From contig NZ_JAIKLE010000005.1 in the NCBI RefSeq assembly GCF_022267315.1, forward strand, positions 124,001 through 188,000: a stretch of DNA of 64,000 nucleotides, read 5' to 3'. The first letter of the stretch is position 1, and each line of letters opens with the position of its first letter. Below the pieces are notes generated by a model. The model worked only from the letters and a program-made list of their open reading frames with translations, ran no database searches and was not told where the DNA came from. The position numbers and the translations under genes are program-made. Shown here in pieces: positions 9,601 to 18,553 of this stretch. Source of the stretch: Maribellus maritimus (lineage in GTDB: Bacteria; Bacteroidota; Bacteroidia; Bacteroidales; Prolixibacteraceae).

Positions 9601-12166
9601 CGGTATCCGTTGTAAACCAATCATCTTCCGAATCAGGCATTTTTACTCCCACAAAAGTTTCAAAGGGCGCCAGGCGAGCTTGTTTCACATTAATACTAAA
9701 ATCGCCGCCTTCTTCAAAAACGCGTGAAGTAAACCAGGCCTTTAACATTCCCGGTGCATTTTCAAGCGAAGAAAAATCAACAGGAATTGTAGCCTTTCCA
9801 TTGTCATCCAAACGACCTTCAAAAACGGTTTGTTCTTCCGGCGCAAACTGCGAAGCCGGATCAGTGAAAGAATATTTCTCAAACCCTTCAAATTCTGCTT
9901 TATCTTTTACAAAAAGCACGTCAACTTTTGCTTTTAATGACCGAGCTGGCGAACCAAACAACCACATTGATTCCATGGGAATTGATTCCGTATCCAATGT
10001 CATTGCCTTTTGCGGAAGTTTTAAATCCACTTTCAAACGATTGGGTTTTACCGTTTCAATTTTTACACGTTTTGAAAACGTCGCATTTCCTACTTTTACT
10101 TCGGCTCGCCAATTTCCAGTGGGGGCATCGCTTTCTGTTTTTATTTTGAAAGAATAAAACCCGTTTATATTTTCAGTTTGAACACGCTTTTCAACCACTT
10201 GTCCGTTGGGATTTACCAATTGAAAAACAACGGGATAATTATCCGGCAATTCTGCATTCTCTTTTTCCACAATAAAATTCAGAAAAAGGGTATCGCCCGG
10301 TCGCCAAACGCCGCGCTCGCCATAAATAAACCCTTTCAATCCGTCGGTAATAACTTCGCCCAAAATATTAAAATTACTTGTAGAAAGCGCACTTCCATCA
10401 TCCAAACGCAGGTACCCGAACTGTTTTCCCTTTTGCGCCACCAGTAAAAACGGCTTTTTCTTCATATCCACTTTAGCAAAACCTCTGTTGTCGGTTGTCA
10501 CTGTTTCAATCAGCTGATTCTGGTAATTAAATAATTTGAGCTCAACTCCCGATTCAGGTTCAGTGGTAAGCAAATTCGTTACTGCAAAATCCATCACGTG
10601 ATTCCGGCCTTCTTTGGCAATAATCCCCAGTTCCGAAGCAAAAATATTTCGCGAAACAAAATGCGAATAGTTGTAATAAGAAACATCACAAGGATTATCC
10701 CGTTCATCCCAATCGTAACCGTCAGGATAATAATAATCGGAGTACCACCCAGGTTGATCCCACGCCGTTTGATAAGGCTCTTCTTCCGAAATTTGAGTCT
10801 GCTCCAAATTTGAATTTTCTTTTTTCTCTTCGCCACAACTGTAAAGCGAAAACTCCTTGTGAAAGCGGAATTGCACATTATAAATAGCGCCGGGTTCAAT
10901 GGTTACAAAATCAGAGAGATTTACCTTGTATGTATTCCATTTCAACAAATCCTCCGGTGTTTGACCTTTTAAAGGGACCTTCCCCGAATAAACCAAACGC
11001 CCTACTTTTTTTAATTCGGAGTCGCCCTCCAATCTATTTTCCTGAAAAAACTGAAGTACATTATTTTTGAAAATCTGAATTACCCGAATTTCAACCGCAT
11101 TCAAACTCACTGCCTCAAATGGCATTTCGAGTGTTCCTTTTTGCGAAACAATTACACCCTTTCCGATCAGACGCACAGCAGGTTTCAAGCTGCTAAACTG
11201 CAAGCGGAATGTTTGCGGCGATTTTATTTTTGCATAATTTACATTTTCAATTCCTTCAAAAACGGTTAAATCAATTTCTCCTGAAAGCATCTTTTCCGGC
11301 CAGGCTTTTATAATATTTCCTTCAGTAACAAGCCGCAAACTTGTAACATCTGACAGAGTAACCAAACCCGTTAAATCCTGCGACTTTTGTAAAGGATCTG
11401 AAAAGCGGATTTCTACATGCTGCTCAGGTTCCTGCAAAACTTTCGCTTCCAAAACATTAAAAACATTTAATGCCGGAACATCCACCTTTTCCTGTCCCTT
11501 TTTATCTACATTCAGCGGTTTCCCATCCCAAGAAATAATAAGTTCCTGCGTATTTATTTCGTCGCGTAACAAACTATCGATAGTAAAAAAATGCTTTCTA
11601 CGGTCGGAGGCATGCGTCCAGTTCAAGGTTATTTCATTTCCCTTATATGAAGCTGCAATCACTTTTTCGGTTTCTATAGGATTGGCAACATCAGCTGTTA
11701 GCAGGTAGCCCGAAAATTTCATTTGTTCGGGAACGTCACTTTCATAGTTTTTAAGTCCGTCAAGCGTAACCGAAAACGATTGTTTAATCGTGGAAAAACT
11801 GAAAGGCATCTTCTCCAAACCTTTTTCCGTTTCCAATATTTTCCCCAAATAAAATTCAGCAGAATATTTTATACCTGATTTTAGCTGTTCTGAAGGACGG
11901 AATTCAACAATCCGGTTTCCAACTAAAACGGTTTTCCCTTTTATTTCAGGCGAAAACTGAAAAAGTTGTTGTTCCGGATTTACATCAGAAGTAAACGGTT
12001 TTGTCAGATAAACCGAAATTACCGGCTCTGTTGAAATCGTTCCGCTGGTGAATGCCTGTACATATTTTCCAAATGCGGCGTCAGTATCAACTGTTTTATT
12101 ATCTGAATTGCAAGCAATTAAAAACAAAAACAGCCAAACCAATAAAGGGGATATACTTTTTTTCAC
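6626..12166 (-). CDS. Bacterial alpha-2-macroglobulin family lipoprotein
   Basis: Very large lipoprotein, about 1846 residues, with successive macroglobulin-like beta domains, a bait region and an alpha-helical thioester domain. The thioester motif GCIEQ is intact (Cys near residue 1390, DNA 7988-7999), so it should form the Cys-Gln thioester that captures attacking proteases covalently. After the start there is a short hydrophobic stretch ending LFLIAC, a lipobox. I chose GTG 12166 rather than TTG 12202 because a TACTTTTG -7 element at 12207-12200 overlaps the TTG, which would put that codon upstream of transcription. The next gene, pbpC, is its usual partner. Probably periplasmic and membrane-anchored. 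Family call very secure; start moderately secure. Confidence 0.94.
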   Translation of the reverse strand: MKKSISPLLVWLFLFLIACNSDNKTVDTDAAFGKYVQAFTSGTISTEPVISVYLTKPFTSDVNPEQQLFQFSPEIKGKTVLVGNRIVEFRPSEQLKSGIKYSAEFYLGKILETEKGLEKMPFSFSTIKQSFSVTLDGLKNYESDVPEQMKFSGYLLTADVANPIETEKVIAASYKGNEITLNWTHASDRRKHFFTIDSLLRDEINTQELIISWDGKPLNVDKKGQEKVDVPALNVFNVLEAKVLQEPEQHVEIRFSDPLQKSQDLTGLVTLSDVTSLRLVTEGNIIKAWPEKMLSGEIDLTVFEGIENVNYAKIKSPQTFRLQFSSLKPAVRLIGKGVIVSQKGTLEMPFEAVSLNAVEIRVIQIFKNNVLQFFQENRLEGDSELKKVGRLVYSGKVPLKGQTPEDLLKWNTYKVNLSDFVTIEPGAIYNVQFRFHKEFSLYSCGEEKKENSNLEQTQISEEEPYQTAWDQPGWYSDYYYPDGYDWDERDNPCDVSYYNYSHFVSRNIFASELGIIAKEGRNHVMDFAVTNLLTTEPESGVELKLFNYQNQLIETVTTDNRGFAKVDMKKKPFLLVAQKGKQFGYLRLDDGSALSTSNFNILGEVITDGLKGFIYGERGVWRPGDTLFLNFIVEKENAELPDNYPVVFQLVNPNGQVVEKRVQTENINGFYSFKIKTESDAPTGNWRAEVKVGNATFSKRVKIETVKPNRLKVDLKLPQKAMTLDTESIPMESMWLFGSPARSLKAKVDVLFVKDKAEFEGFEKYSFTDPASQFAPEEQTVFEGRLDDNGKATIPVDFSSLENAPGMLKAWFTSRVFEEGGDFSINVKQARLAPFETFVGVKMPDSEDDWFTTDTDYSPEIVLVDANGKPVSGDDLQVRLYKIDWRWWWESGSENLAHYVSGNYYKPVSRWNIEKAQQKNRIKLNVKYKSWEDNGRYLLWVKDETSGHASGVTFYMSKWGSWRSEGMADGATLLTLKTDKEKYKVGEKIEVSIPSSKTGKALVSLENGTEVMDWFWVETQDKQTKFTIETKPEMAPNFYIHVSLIQAYGQTENDAPLRLYGVIPVSVENPETILKPVIEAPAEIEPEKKYTIKVSEANQKEMTYTLAVVDEGLLGLTNFRTPDPHAAFYAREALGVKTWDLYDLVAGAYGARLEKAFAVGGDADMANKGKKEANRFKPVVQFAGPFTLKKGQTNKHKFTMPNYVGSVRVMVVAGKDGAYGNNEKEVPVRKGLMLLATLPRVLAPDEEVSLPVDVFAMKENVKNATISVKTNDFIEVTGESQKNVEFVALGDKMVHFKLKAKSRTGVAKIEIEAKSGSERATYEVELEIRNPNSAVTVEKSAAVDGQKSWSEELTVPGVPADAEAWVEISGFPPLNLTKHLEYLISYPHGCIEQVTSGAFPQLFLANLTKFSDEEKQSTEDHIRSTLQKLPSYQIDNGGFGYWPGSAVVNEWGTNYAGHFMLKAESEGYPLPIGLKDKWLNFQRTAARNWNSSGSYRNGIYYRGYDFIQAYRLYTLALAGSPDLGAMNRLREKGEKTAEVSWRLAAAYVLAGQPEAARKLINSLTTEVSDYQEMGGTFGSALRDKAMILETLVLLKDKKEAFRMLQNISDEVNKRDWLSTQTAAWCLNSAGTFAKAFYKGDSETQFELNTNGEKSSLRTEIPVLKIPVKVKSDGKVNVNFTNKGENTNYVRILARGIPLGVDSTSLSNNLVLNVKYIDSGNREVNPKSLKQGEDFKMIVTVKNPGKERDYEEMVLNTVFPSGWEIINKRLNDIPEDKNSSYEYQDIRDDRVYTYFDLAMNQQKTFVFYLNAAYGGRFYQPPVNCEAMYDNSIRAQERGNWVEVVAGK

Positions 12167-12199
12167 GACGTTGATTTTTAAAAGTGTATTACTGAAAAT

Positions 12200-12207
12200 C
12201 AAAAGTA
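12200..12207 (-). promoter_or_regulatory. -7 element for alpha-2-macroglobulin/pbpC operon
   Basis: On the minus strand this reads TACTTTTG, matching TAnnTTTG. Transcription would begin about 6 bases downstream (near 12194), leaving a leader of about 28 bases to GTG 12166. No -33 TTTG is seen at the normal distance. Confidence 0.5.
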
Positions 12208-12306
12208 CAAAATATAAAGAGGGATATCACGGAACATTTATCATCAAATTCTAAACGAAAAAAACTATTTTTATGAAACAAAAAACCCGTTTACCCAAAA
12301 TTAAAA

Positions 12307-12903
12307 ATGAAGAGAATACTCGTAATATTTGCCCATCCTGCCATTCAAAAATCACGAATCAATCAACAGATGATTCGGGCCTTACGCGGTTTAGAATGGG
12401 TTACTGTAAATGATTTGTATGATAATTATCCTGATTTTTATATCGACGTTATAAAAGAACAGCAGCTTTTAATGCTCCATGATATAATTGTGTGGCATCA
12501 TCCTTTTTACTGGTACAGTTGCCCATCTTTGTTAAAAGAATGGTTTGATTTGGTTCTGGAGCATGATTTTGCGTATGGAAAAAAAGGAACCTCGCTGGAG
12601 GAGAAAGATGCTATTTCTGTTTTAACAACCGGTGCGCGCAAAGAAGTTTATTCAGAAAAAGGCCGGAATCGTTATACCATCAATCAGTTCTTAATTCCTT
12701 TTCAGCAATCAGCTGCTTTATGTAAAATGAATTATCTTCCGCCATTTGTTGTACATGGCTCCTACACAATTCCTCCGGAAGAAATAAACAATTATGCAGA
12801 GCAATACAAAAAACTGATTTTGAGCCTTAGAGACGAAAAGCTCGATAGAAAAAAGATAAATTCCGTTGAATATCTAAATGAATTAATAGAAAACAATGCA
12901 TAA
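12307..12903 (+). CDS. NAD(P)H oxidoreductase, KefF/MdaB-like flavodoxin fold
   Basis: Flavodoxin-like quinone reductase, 198 residues. It opens with the FMN-binding strand and loop RILVIFAHPA. WHHPFYWYSCPSLLKEWFD is the typical quinone reductase/KefF signature, and VLTTGA is the second nucleotide loop. In enterobacteria KefF binds KefC as an ancillary activator. Here the stop overlaps the start of the KefC-like gene by 8 bases, which supports the same partnership and translational coupling. Cytoplasmic, acting on the antiporter's inner face. A general NAD(P)H:quinone reductase role cannot be excluded. Confidence 0.88.
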   Translation: MKRILVIFAHPAIQKSRINQQMIRALRGLEWVTVNDLYDNYPDFYIDVIKEQQLLMLHDIIVWHHPFYWYSCPSLLKEWFDLVLEHDFAYGKKGTSLEEKDAISVLTTGARKEVYSEKGRNRYTINQFLIPFQQSAALCKMNYLPPFVVHGSYTIPPEEINNYAEQYKKLILSLRDEKLDRKKINSVEYLNELIENNA

Positions 12904-14797
12904 TCAAGATTTCTTTTTTCAGGCGTTAATTTATTTGGGAGCGGCAGTAATTTCAGTTCCCATCGCAAAAAAAATGGGACTGGGCTCTGTGCTCGGCTAC
13001 CTTTTGGCAGGAGTTATTATTGGCCCGTTTATTTTAGGCCTTGTAGGAAATGAAGCCGACGAGGTGATGCATTTTGCTGAATTTGGTGTTGTATTAATGC
13101 TTTTTGTTATCGGCCTCGAACTCCAACCTTCGCTTTTATGGAAAATGCGAAAATCGATTTTTGGATTAGGCGGCCTCCAAGTATTGATAACTTCCGTGGT
13201 TATCGCAGCGGTCGCCGTCCTTTTTGGTTTCCGATTGAATAATGCCATTGCGATTGGATTAATTTTAGCACTTTCTTCTACCGCAATCGTTATTCAAACT
13301 TTAACTGAAAAAGGATTATTGCGAAATGTTGCAGGAAAATCAGCTTTTTCAGTTTTGCTTTTTCAGGATATGGCTGTTATTCCCATTCTTGCGTTGCTTC
13401 CTATTCTTGCAACCTGGGGTAGTAACATCAACCTGGCAGAATCGAATCTGGATAAAGTTACCGGAGTTTCTTCAATGCCGGGATGGGCGCAACTCCTGTT
13501 AATAATAGGTGTAATTGCTGCAATAATTTTTATTGGTCGTTTTATCGCCCGCCATGTTTTTCGACTAGTTGCAGAAACCGGTCTGCACGAAATATTTACG
13601 GCACTCGGACTTCTGCTGGTAATAGGCATTGCACTGGCCATGGATGCAATTGGCCTTTCACCTGCTCTTGGAACTTTTATAGCAGGAGTAGTTTTGGCTG
13701 AAAATGAATACCGTCATGAGCTAGAATCAACGATTGACCCATTCAAAGGACTCCTACTGGGTTTATTTTTTATTTCTGTGGGTGCAAGTATCAATTTCAA
13801 TTTATTTGTTGAGCAGCCCTTCAAAATCCTGGTTTATGTACTTTTATTGATCTTTTTAAAATTTATCGTTCTTTTTATCCTCGGGCGAATCTTTAAACTC
13901 AGAAAAGGCTACGATTTTCTATTTGCATTTTTACTCGCGCAGTCCAGTGAATTCAGTTTTGTTCTTATTTCTTTTTCCATTCAAAACCAACTTTTTGAAA
14001 CACAAACTGCCGGAATTTTGTTATTGGTTGTTACACTATCAATGACAATTTCTCCCCTTCTTCTGATTTTTAACGACAAAGCTGTTAGGCCTATTCTTTC
14101 CCGACGGGAGAATAAACAGGATTTCGATGAATTTGACGAAATAAATCCGGTAATAATAGCTGGTTTTGGGAGGTTTGGTCTGGCTTTAGGTAGATTTCTG
14201 CTCGCAAATAAAATCCAGGTAACCATTATTGATAGTAATCCTGCAAATGTGGAAATCCTCAGAAAATATGGGTTTAAGCTCTTTTATGGTGATGTTACCC
14301 GTCCGCAGGTGCTCGAGAAAGCCGGTATTGAAAAAGCAAAAATGTTGATATTAAGTATGGCAGAACATGAAGATGCTTTAAAAATAGCTAAGCACGTGCG
14401 GAAAAACTATCCCAGATTGCGAATTCTGGCAAGGGCAAAAGACATTTTTCATGTTTTTGAATTTTACAAACTACATGTTAGAATCACTCAGCGCGAAATG
14501 TTTAATTCTGCCACCGAGCTCGGTGTAAAAGCTTTGGTACAGTTAGGATTTACCAGGTATGAAGCATACAGAGCCGGCCGTATTTTCAAACATCATGAAG
14601 AACAAGTACTTGAAGAATTATACTCAACCTGGAAAGAGGACGAAAAAGAATTCATCAGGGAAACTCAACGCTTTTCAAAACAACTTTCAGAAACTCTGCT
14701 AACAGAAAGAAATTATACAATTCATGAGTCGGATGACGCATGGGATGTTGACTCGGCAAGAAAGGAATCAATCGAAAGTTCATCATCTAAAGAATAA
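12896..14797 (+). CDS. KefB/KefC-type monovalent cation:proton antiporter with RCK domain
   Basis: CPA2-family antiporter, 633 residues. About twelve hydrophobic segments fill residues 5-390, including the KefC-like LALSSTAIVIQTL and FQDMAVIP. An RCK/TrkA-N domain starts near residue 418 with the nucleotide loop GFGRFG, followed by a charged coiled-coil-like tail. In E. coli this family exports K+ in exchange for H+ after electrophile attack and is gated by glutathione adducts. Many Bacteroidota may lack glutathione, so the ligand here could differ; that is an inference. Coupled to the KefF-like gene by an 8-base overlap. Confidence 0.92.
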   Translation: MHNQDFFFQALIYLGAAVISVPIAKKMGLGSVLGYLLAGVIIGPFILGLVGNEADEVMHFAEFGVVLMLFVIGLELQPSLLWKMRKSIFGLGGLQVLITSVVIAAVAVLFGFRLNNAIAIGLILALSSTAIVIQTLTEKGLLRNVAGKSAFSVLLFQDMAVIPILALLPILATWGSNINLAESNLDKVTGVSSMPGWAQLLLIIGVIAAIIFIGRFIARHVFRLVAETGLHEIFTALGLLLVIGIALAMDAIGLSPALGTFIAGVVLAENEYRHELESTIDPFKGLLLGLFFISVGASINFNLFVEQPFKILVYVLLLIFLKFIVLFILGRIFKLRKGYDFLFAFLLAQSSEFSFVLISFSIQNQLFETQTAGILLLVVTLSMTISPLLLIFNDKAVRPILSRRENKQDFDEFDEINPVIIAGFGRFGLALGRFLLANKIQVTIIDSNPANVEILRKYGFKLFYGDVTRPQVLEKAGIEKAKMLILSMAEHEDALKIAKHVRKNYPRLRILARAKDIFHVFEFYKLHVRITQREMFNSATELGVKALVQLGFTRYEAYRAGRIFKHHEEQVLEELYSTWKEDEKEFIRETQRFSKQLSETLLTERNYTIHESDDAWDVDSARKESIESSSSKE

Positions 14798-14886
14798 GCT
14801 GGAAAATTCCTTAAATTAGACTTTTTATAAATAGCATTTTTTCAAATAAAACTGAATTTTGACATGTGTATGTATACATAAATATA

Positions 14887-14894
14887 TAAATTTG
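14887..14894 (+). promoter_or_regulatory. Possible -7 element upstream of rseC-rnf operon
   Basis: TAAATTTG matches TAnnTTTG. A TTTG at 14858-14861 is upstream, but the 25-base gap is longer than usual. A start near 14900 would leave almost no leader before the RseC reading frame, which opens at 14905. Confidence 0.4.
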
Positions 14895-14904
14895 CAATCT
14901 GTAA

Positions 14905-15339
14905 ATTACAAAATTTTCAGTTACGGGAACAGATATCAGACATAGGGGCTTCGTCAAAGAGACAAGAGGTAATTCACTGATTGTAAACATCATAAATAAA
15001 TCAGCTTGTTCAGCATGTCATGCAAAAGGTGCTTGTACTGTGGCAGATTACCAGGACAAAGAAATTGAAATCACCAATTTTCAAAAAAAATATTCTCCGG
15101 GACAGGAAGTAACCGTAATCTTTCAGGAATCAAAAGGTTTTACAGCACTTTTTTATGGTTATGTTCTACCTTTTATAATTGTACTTTTAACGCTCATTGT
15201 AACAAATTCTGTAACAAATGATGAATTATTGAGTGGTTTGATTTCACTCGGAATTTTAATACCATACTATATAACATTATTTTTTTTTCGTCATTTATTA
15301 AAAAAAGTTTTCAAATTCGAAGTTGAAGAAACGATCTAA
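14905..15339 (+). CDS. rseC: RseC/MucC-like SoxR-reducing family protein, non-canonical start
   Basis: Small membrane protein at the head of the rnf operon. Reading upstream from the two membrane segments (about residues 87-108 and 114-133), the frame is open to a TAA at 14902. It encodes the expected RseC N-terminus: HRGFVKETRGNSLIV, then a Cys-rich motif SACSACHAKGAC (C-x2-C-x5-C). The first ATG/GTG/TTG in frame is GTG 15040, which would delete this conserved portion. I therefore place the start near ATT 14905, though an indel or an unusual start is possible. RseC proteins accompany Rnf/Rsx complexes and are linked to SoxR reduction or to Rnf assembly. The gene ends 3 bases before rnfB. Confidence 0.72.
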   Translation: MTKFSVTGTDIRHRGFVKETRGNSLIVNIINKSACSACHAKGACTVADYQDKEIEITNFQKKYSPGQEVTVIFQESKGFTALFYGYVLPFIIVLLTLIVTNSVTNDELLSGLISLGILIPYYITLFFFRHLLKKVFKFEVEETI

Positions 15340-15342
15340 CCT

Positions 15343-16209
15343 ATGAGTATTACCGTTATATATACGATTGCCACATTAAGTGTAATTGGAACTTCGGCAG
15401 CAGTAATCCTTTTTTTTGTAGCACAAAAGTTTAAGGTAAACGAAGACCCGCGGATTGACCAGGTAGAGGAAGTTTTACCCAGTGCCAACTGTGGAGGGTG
15501 TGGTTTTGCCGGTTGCCGGGCATTTGCCGAAGCCTGCGTAAAAAATGGTGAACTGGCCGATTTATATTGCCCGGTAGGCGGCAATGAAACCATGAACACA
15601 GTTGCTTCCATCTTAGGACTGGAGGCTGTAAAAAAAGATCCAAGAGTAGCTTTTATAAGGTGTAACGGAACTTGCGACCACAGACCAAAAACAAGTCATT
15701 TTGACGGCGCAACAACATGTGCCATCGCATCATCCGTTTACAGTGGCGAATCTGATTGCCAATATGGTTGTTTGGGTTACGGCGACTGTTATGATGCATG
15801 CGATTTTGATGCCATTGACCTGCGGGAAGGAATGGGGGTCCCGTTAATTCTTGACGATAAGTGCGTAGCCTGCGGAGCTTGTGTTGACGCTTGCCCGAAA
15901 GATTTGATCGAGCTGCGTAAAAAGTTCCCAAAAGACAGGAAAGTTGTTGTTGCATGCCGCAACGAGGATAAGGGTGGAGTTGCACGGAAAGCATGTAGCA
16001 CAGCATGTATAGGTTGCGGAAAATGTCAAAAAGAGTGCAAATTCGATGCGATTACCATCGAAAACAATCTGGCATACATTGATTCAGATAAATGTAAACT
16101 TTGCCGGAAATGTCCACCTGTTTGTCCAACAAATGCAATCCTCGAACTGAATTTTCCACCGAGGAAAATAAAAAAGGAAGAAAAAGAAGAGTGTAATACA
16201 GCTAAATAG
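15343..16209 (+). CDS. rnfB: Rnf complex subunit B (iron-sulfur, ferredoxin-interacting)
   Basis: Electron-entry subunit of the Rnf ferredoxin:NAD+ oxidoreductase, 288 residues. There is one N-terminal transmembrane helix (residues 4-26), then the [4Fe-4S] domain CGGCGFAGC starting at Cys50. Ferredoxin-type clusters follow in CVACGACVDACP, CIGCGKCQKEC and CKLCRKCPPVCP. The cluster count and order match clostridial and Bacteroidota RnfB. It is the first rnf gene and is followed by rnfC after 6 bases. Confidence 0.96.
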   Translation: MSITVIYTIATLSVIGTSAAVILFFVAQKFKVNEDPRIDQVEEVLPSANCGGCGFAGCRAFAEACVKNGELADLYCPVGGNETMNTVASILGLEAVKKDPRVAFIRCNGTCDHRPKTSHFDGATTCAIASSVYSGESDCQYGCLGYGDCYDACDFDAIDLREGMGVPLILDDKCVACGACVDACPKDLIELRKKFPKDRKVVVACRNEDKGGVARKACSTACIGCGKCQKECKFDAITIENNLAYIDSDKCKLCRKCPPVCPTNAILELNFPPRKIKKEEKEECNTAK

Positions 16210-16215
16210 ACCAGA

Positions 16216-17547
16216 ATGTTAAAAACGTTCAAACTGGGAGGAGTTCACCCTCCTGAGAATAAGCTTTCAGCCGATAAAGAGATACAGGTTCTTCCTCTCC
16301 CGAAATCGGTGTTTATTCCGGTAGCTCAGCATATTGGAGCTCCGGCAACACCAACGGTAAAACGTGGGGATGAAGTAAAAGTGGGACAGGTTATTGCCAA
16401 AAGCAGCAGTTTTGTCTCCACCAATATTCATTCATCGGTTTCAGGAAAAGTTAAAAAAGTTGATTTTTCAGAAGATAGTTCGGGATATCCTAAGCAGGGA
16501 GTTTTTATCGATGTTGCCGGCGATGAATGGATAGATGAGATCGATCGCTCAGAAGAGTTGGCCAGAGAATTTGATATTGACGGAGCAGAAATCATCAAAA
16601 AGATTCAGGAAGCAGGAATCGTTGGTTTGGGAGGAGCTACTTTCCCCACACATGTAAAACTGGTTCCGCCAAAGGGAATGAAAGCCGAAGTATTATTAAT
16701 TAACGGTGTAGAATGTGAACCTTACCTCACTTCTGACCACCGTTTAATGCTGGAAAAAGCTGATGAAATTTTAGTCGGCATACAACTTTTAATGAAGGCA
16801 TTAAATGTGGAAAAGGCTGTAATCGGAATCGAAAACAATAAACCCAATGCGATTCAATTGCTTTCAGAAAAAACAAAAAACTACAAGGGTATTTTGGTTC
16901 AGCCTTTAAAAGTGAAATATCCGCAAGGTGGCGAAAAACAACTTATCAAAGCAGTTACGGGAAAAGAAGTTCCCTCAGGCGGGCTTCCAATTGCAGTAGG
17001 AGCCGTTGTGAGTAACGTAGGAACTGCTTTTGCAGTTTACGAAGCGGTTCAAAAAAACAAGCCTCTTTTTGAAAGAGTGGTTACTATAACCGGGAAAGGT
17101 GTTTCACAACCGTCAAATTTTAAAGTCAGGATTGGAACTTCAACTTCCGAACTGGTAGAATCTGCCGGAGGATTACCCGAAAGTACAGGAAAGGTTATTA
17201 GTGGTGGCCCTATGATGGGACGTGCCATTGCTTCGCTTGAAGTACCAGTTACAAAAGGCACTTCGGGAATTCTTATCATGAAAGAAGAGGAATCAAAACG
17301 TAAGGATTACATTGCCTGCATCCGTTGTTCGCGTTGTGTTTCAGTTTGCCCAATGGGACTGGAGCCTTATCTTTTAATGACACTTTCGCAGAAACAAATT
17401 TTCGACCGCGCAGAAAACGATCGCGTAATGGATTGTATTGAATGTGGATCGTGCAGTTACACCTGCCCTTCGGACAGGCCTTTACTCGACTATATACGTT
17501 TTGGAAAAGGGAAAGTGGGACAAATTATTCGTTCAAAAAAAAAATAA
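16216..17547 (+). CDS. rnfC: Rnf complex subunit C (NADH-binding, FMN)
   Basis: Peripheral Rnf subunit, 443 residues, which binds FMN and NAD(H) and links to RnfB. The N-terminal RnfC barrel begins KLGGVHPPENK. The Rossmann-like core includes GLGGATFPTHVK and NGVECEPYLT, followed by an SLBB region. Two [4Fe-4S] motifs, CIRCSRCVSVCP near residue 368 and CIECGSCSYTCP near 410, close the protein. Length and domains match the family. Part of the tightly packed rnfBCDGEA operon. Confidence 0.96.
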   Translation: MLKTFKLGGVHPPENKLSADKEIQVLPLPKSVFIPVAQHIGAPATPTVKRGDEVKVGQVIAKSSSFVSTNIHSSVSGKVKKVDFSEDSSGYPKQGVFIDVAGDEWIDEIDRSEELAREFDIDGAEIIKKIQEAGIVGLGGATFPTHVKLVPPKGMKAEVLLINGVECEPYLTSDHRLMLEKADEILVGIQLLMKALNVEKAVIGIENNKPNAIQLLSEKTKNYKGILVQPLKVKYPQGGEKQLIKAVTGKEVPSGGLPIAVGAVVSNVGTAFAVYEAVQKNKPLFERVVTITGKGVSQPSNFKVRIGTSTSELVESAGGLPESTGKVISGGPMMGRAIASLEVPVTKGTSGILIMKEEESKRKDYIACIRCSRCVSVCPMGLEPYLLMTLSQKQIFDRAENDRVMDCIECGSCSYTCPSDRPLLDYIRFGKGKVGQIIRSKKK

Positions 17548-17570
17548 TCAAATAATCTATACAACCGAAG

Positions 17571-18551
17571 ATGAGCAAATTATTAATAGTATCACCTTCA
17601 CCTCATGTTCATTCAGACGATTCAACCCAAAAAATAATGTACCGCGTTGTGCTGGCAATGATTCCGGCATTGGCATGGTCGGTTTTTGTTTTTGGTCTGG
17701 ATGCTCTGCGGGTTACCATAATTGCAGTTCTGGCATGTCTGGCATTTGAATTTCTGATTCAAAAATACCTGATAAAAGTAAAGCCAACAGTAACTGATGG
17801 CTCTGCGCTGATTACCGGAATTTTGCTGGCTTTTAATGTTCCTTCAAATATTCCGTGGTGGATAATCGTTATCGGATCGCTGGCTGCTATCGGTATTGGT
17901 AAACTATCGTTTGGCGGGCTGGGACACAATATCTTTAACCCCGCGCTGGTTGGAAGGGTTTTTATGCTGATTTCCTTTCCGGTTCAAATGACGTCGTGGC
18001 CTGTAAACAGACAAAGCGGAATAGATGCTGTTACTTCGGCTACTCCTCTTGGAATCATAAAAGAAGGTATTTCAAACGGCACCCCTATTTCTGAAATCTC
18101 GCAAAGCCTTCCCTCCACCTTTGAACTGTTTTGGGGCGGAATTGGAGGTTCGCTGGGAGAAATCTCAGCTGTGCTTTTGGTAATTGGTGGTTTATACATG
18201 TTGTATAAAAAAGTAATTACCTGGCATATTCCAGTTTCTATTCTGGCAACCGTGGGAGTAATCGCCGGAATCTTTTGGATGGTCAATCCGGCAATTTATA
18301 TCAACCCGCTTTATCATATTTTAACCGGAGGGTTAATGCTGGGCGCTATATTTATGGCAACTGATATGGTTTCGTCTCCCATGAACCCAAAAGGACAAGT
18401 TATTTATGGAGTTGGAATTGGTGTTATTACCATAAGCATCCGGTTATTTGGAGCTTACCCTGAGGGGATTTCATTTGCGATATTAATAATGAATGCTGTT
18501 ACTCCTCTTATTAATTACTATGTGAAACCTGTAAGATTTGGAGGGAAATAA
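17571..18551 (+). CDS. rnfD: Rnf complex subunit D (flavinylated membrane subunit)
   Basis: Integral membrane subunit, 326 residues, with about eight to ten helices (homolog of NqrB). The covalent FMN site DAVTSATPLG is present; the threonine in SAT is the expected phosphoester attachment point, loaded by ApbE-type flavin transferases. No apbE is seen in this window. The N-terminus SPSPHVHS is characteristic. The stop is 2 bases before rnfG. Involved in moving Na+ or H+ during ferredoxin oxidation; the ion cannot be told from sequence here. Confidence 0.96.
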   Translation: MSKLLIVSPSPHVHSDDSTQKIMYRVVLAMIPALAWSVFVFGLDALRVTIIAVLACLAFEFLIQKYLIKVKPTVTDGSALITGILLAFNVPSNIPWWIIVIGSLAAIGIGKLSFGGLGHNIFNPALVGRVFMLISFPVQMTSWPVNRQSGIDAVTSATPLGIIKEGISNGTPISEISQSLPSTFELFWGGIGGSLGEISAVLLVIGGLYMLYKKVITWHIPVSILATVGVIAGIFWMVNPAIYINPLYHILTGGLMLGAIFMATDMVSSPMNPKGQVIYGVGIGVITISIRLFGAYPEGISFAILIMNAVTPLINYYVKPVRFGGK

Positions 18552-18553
18552 CC

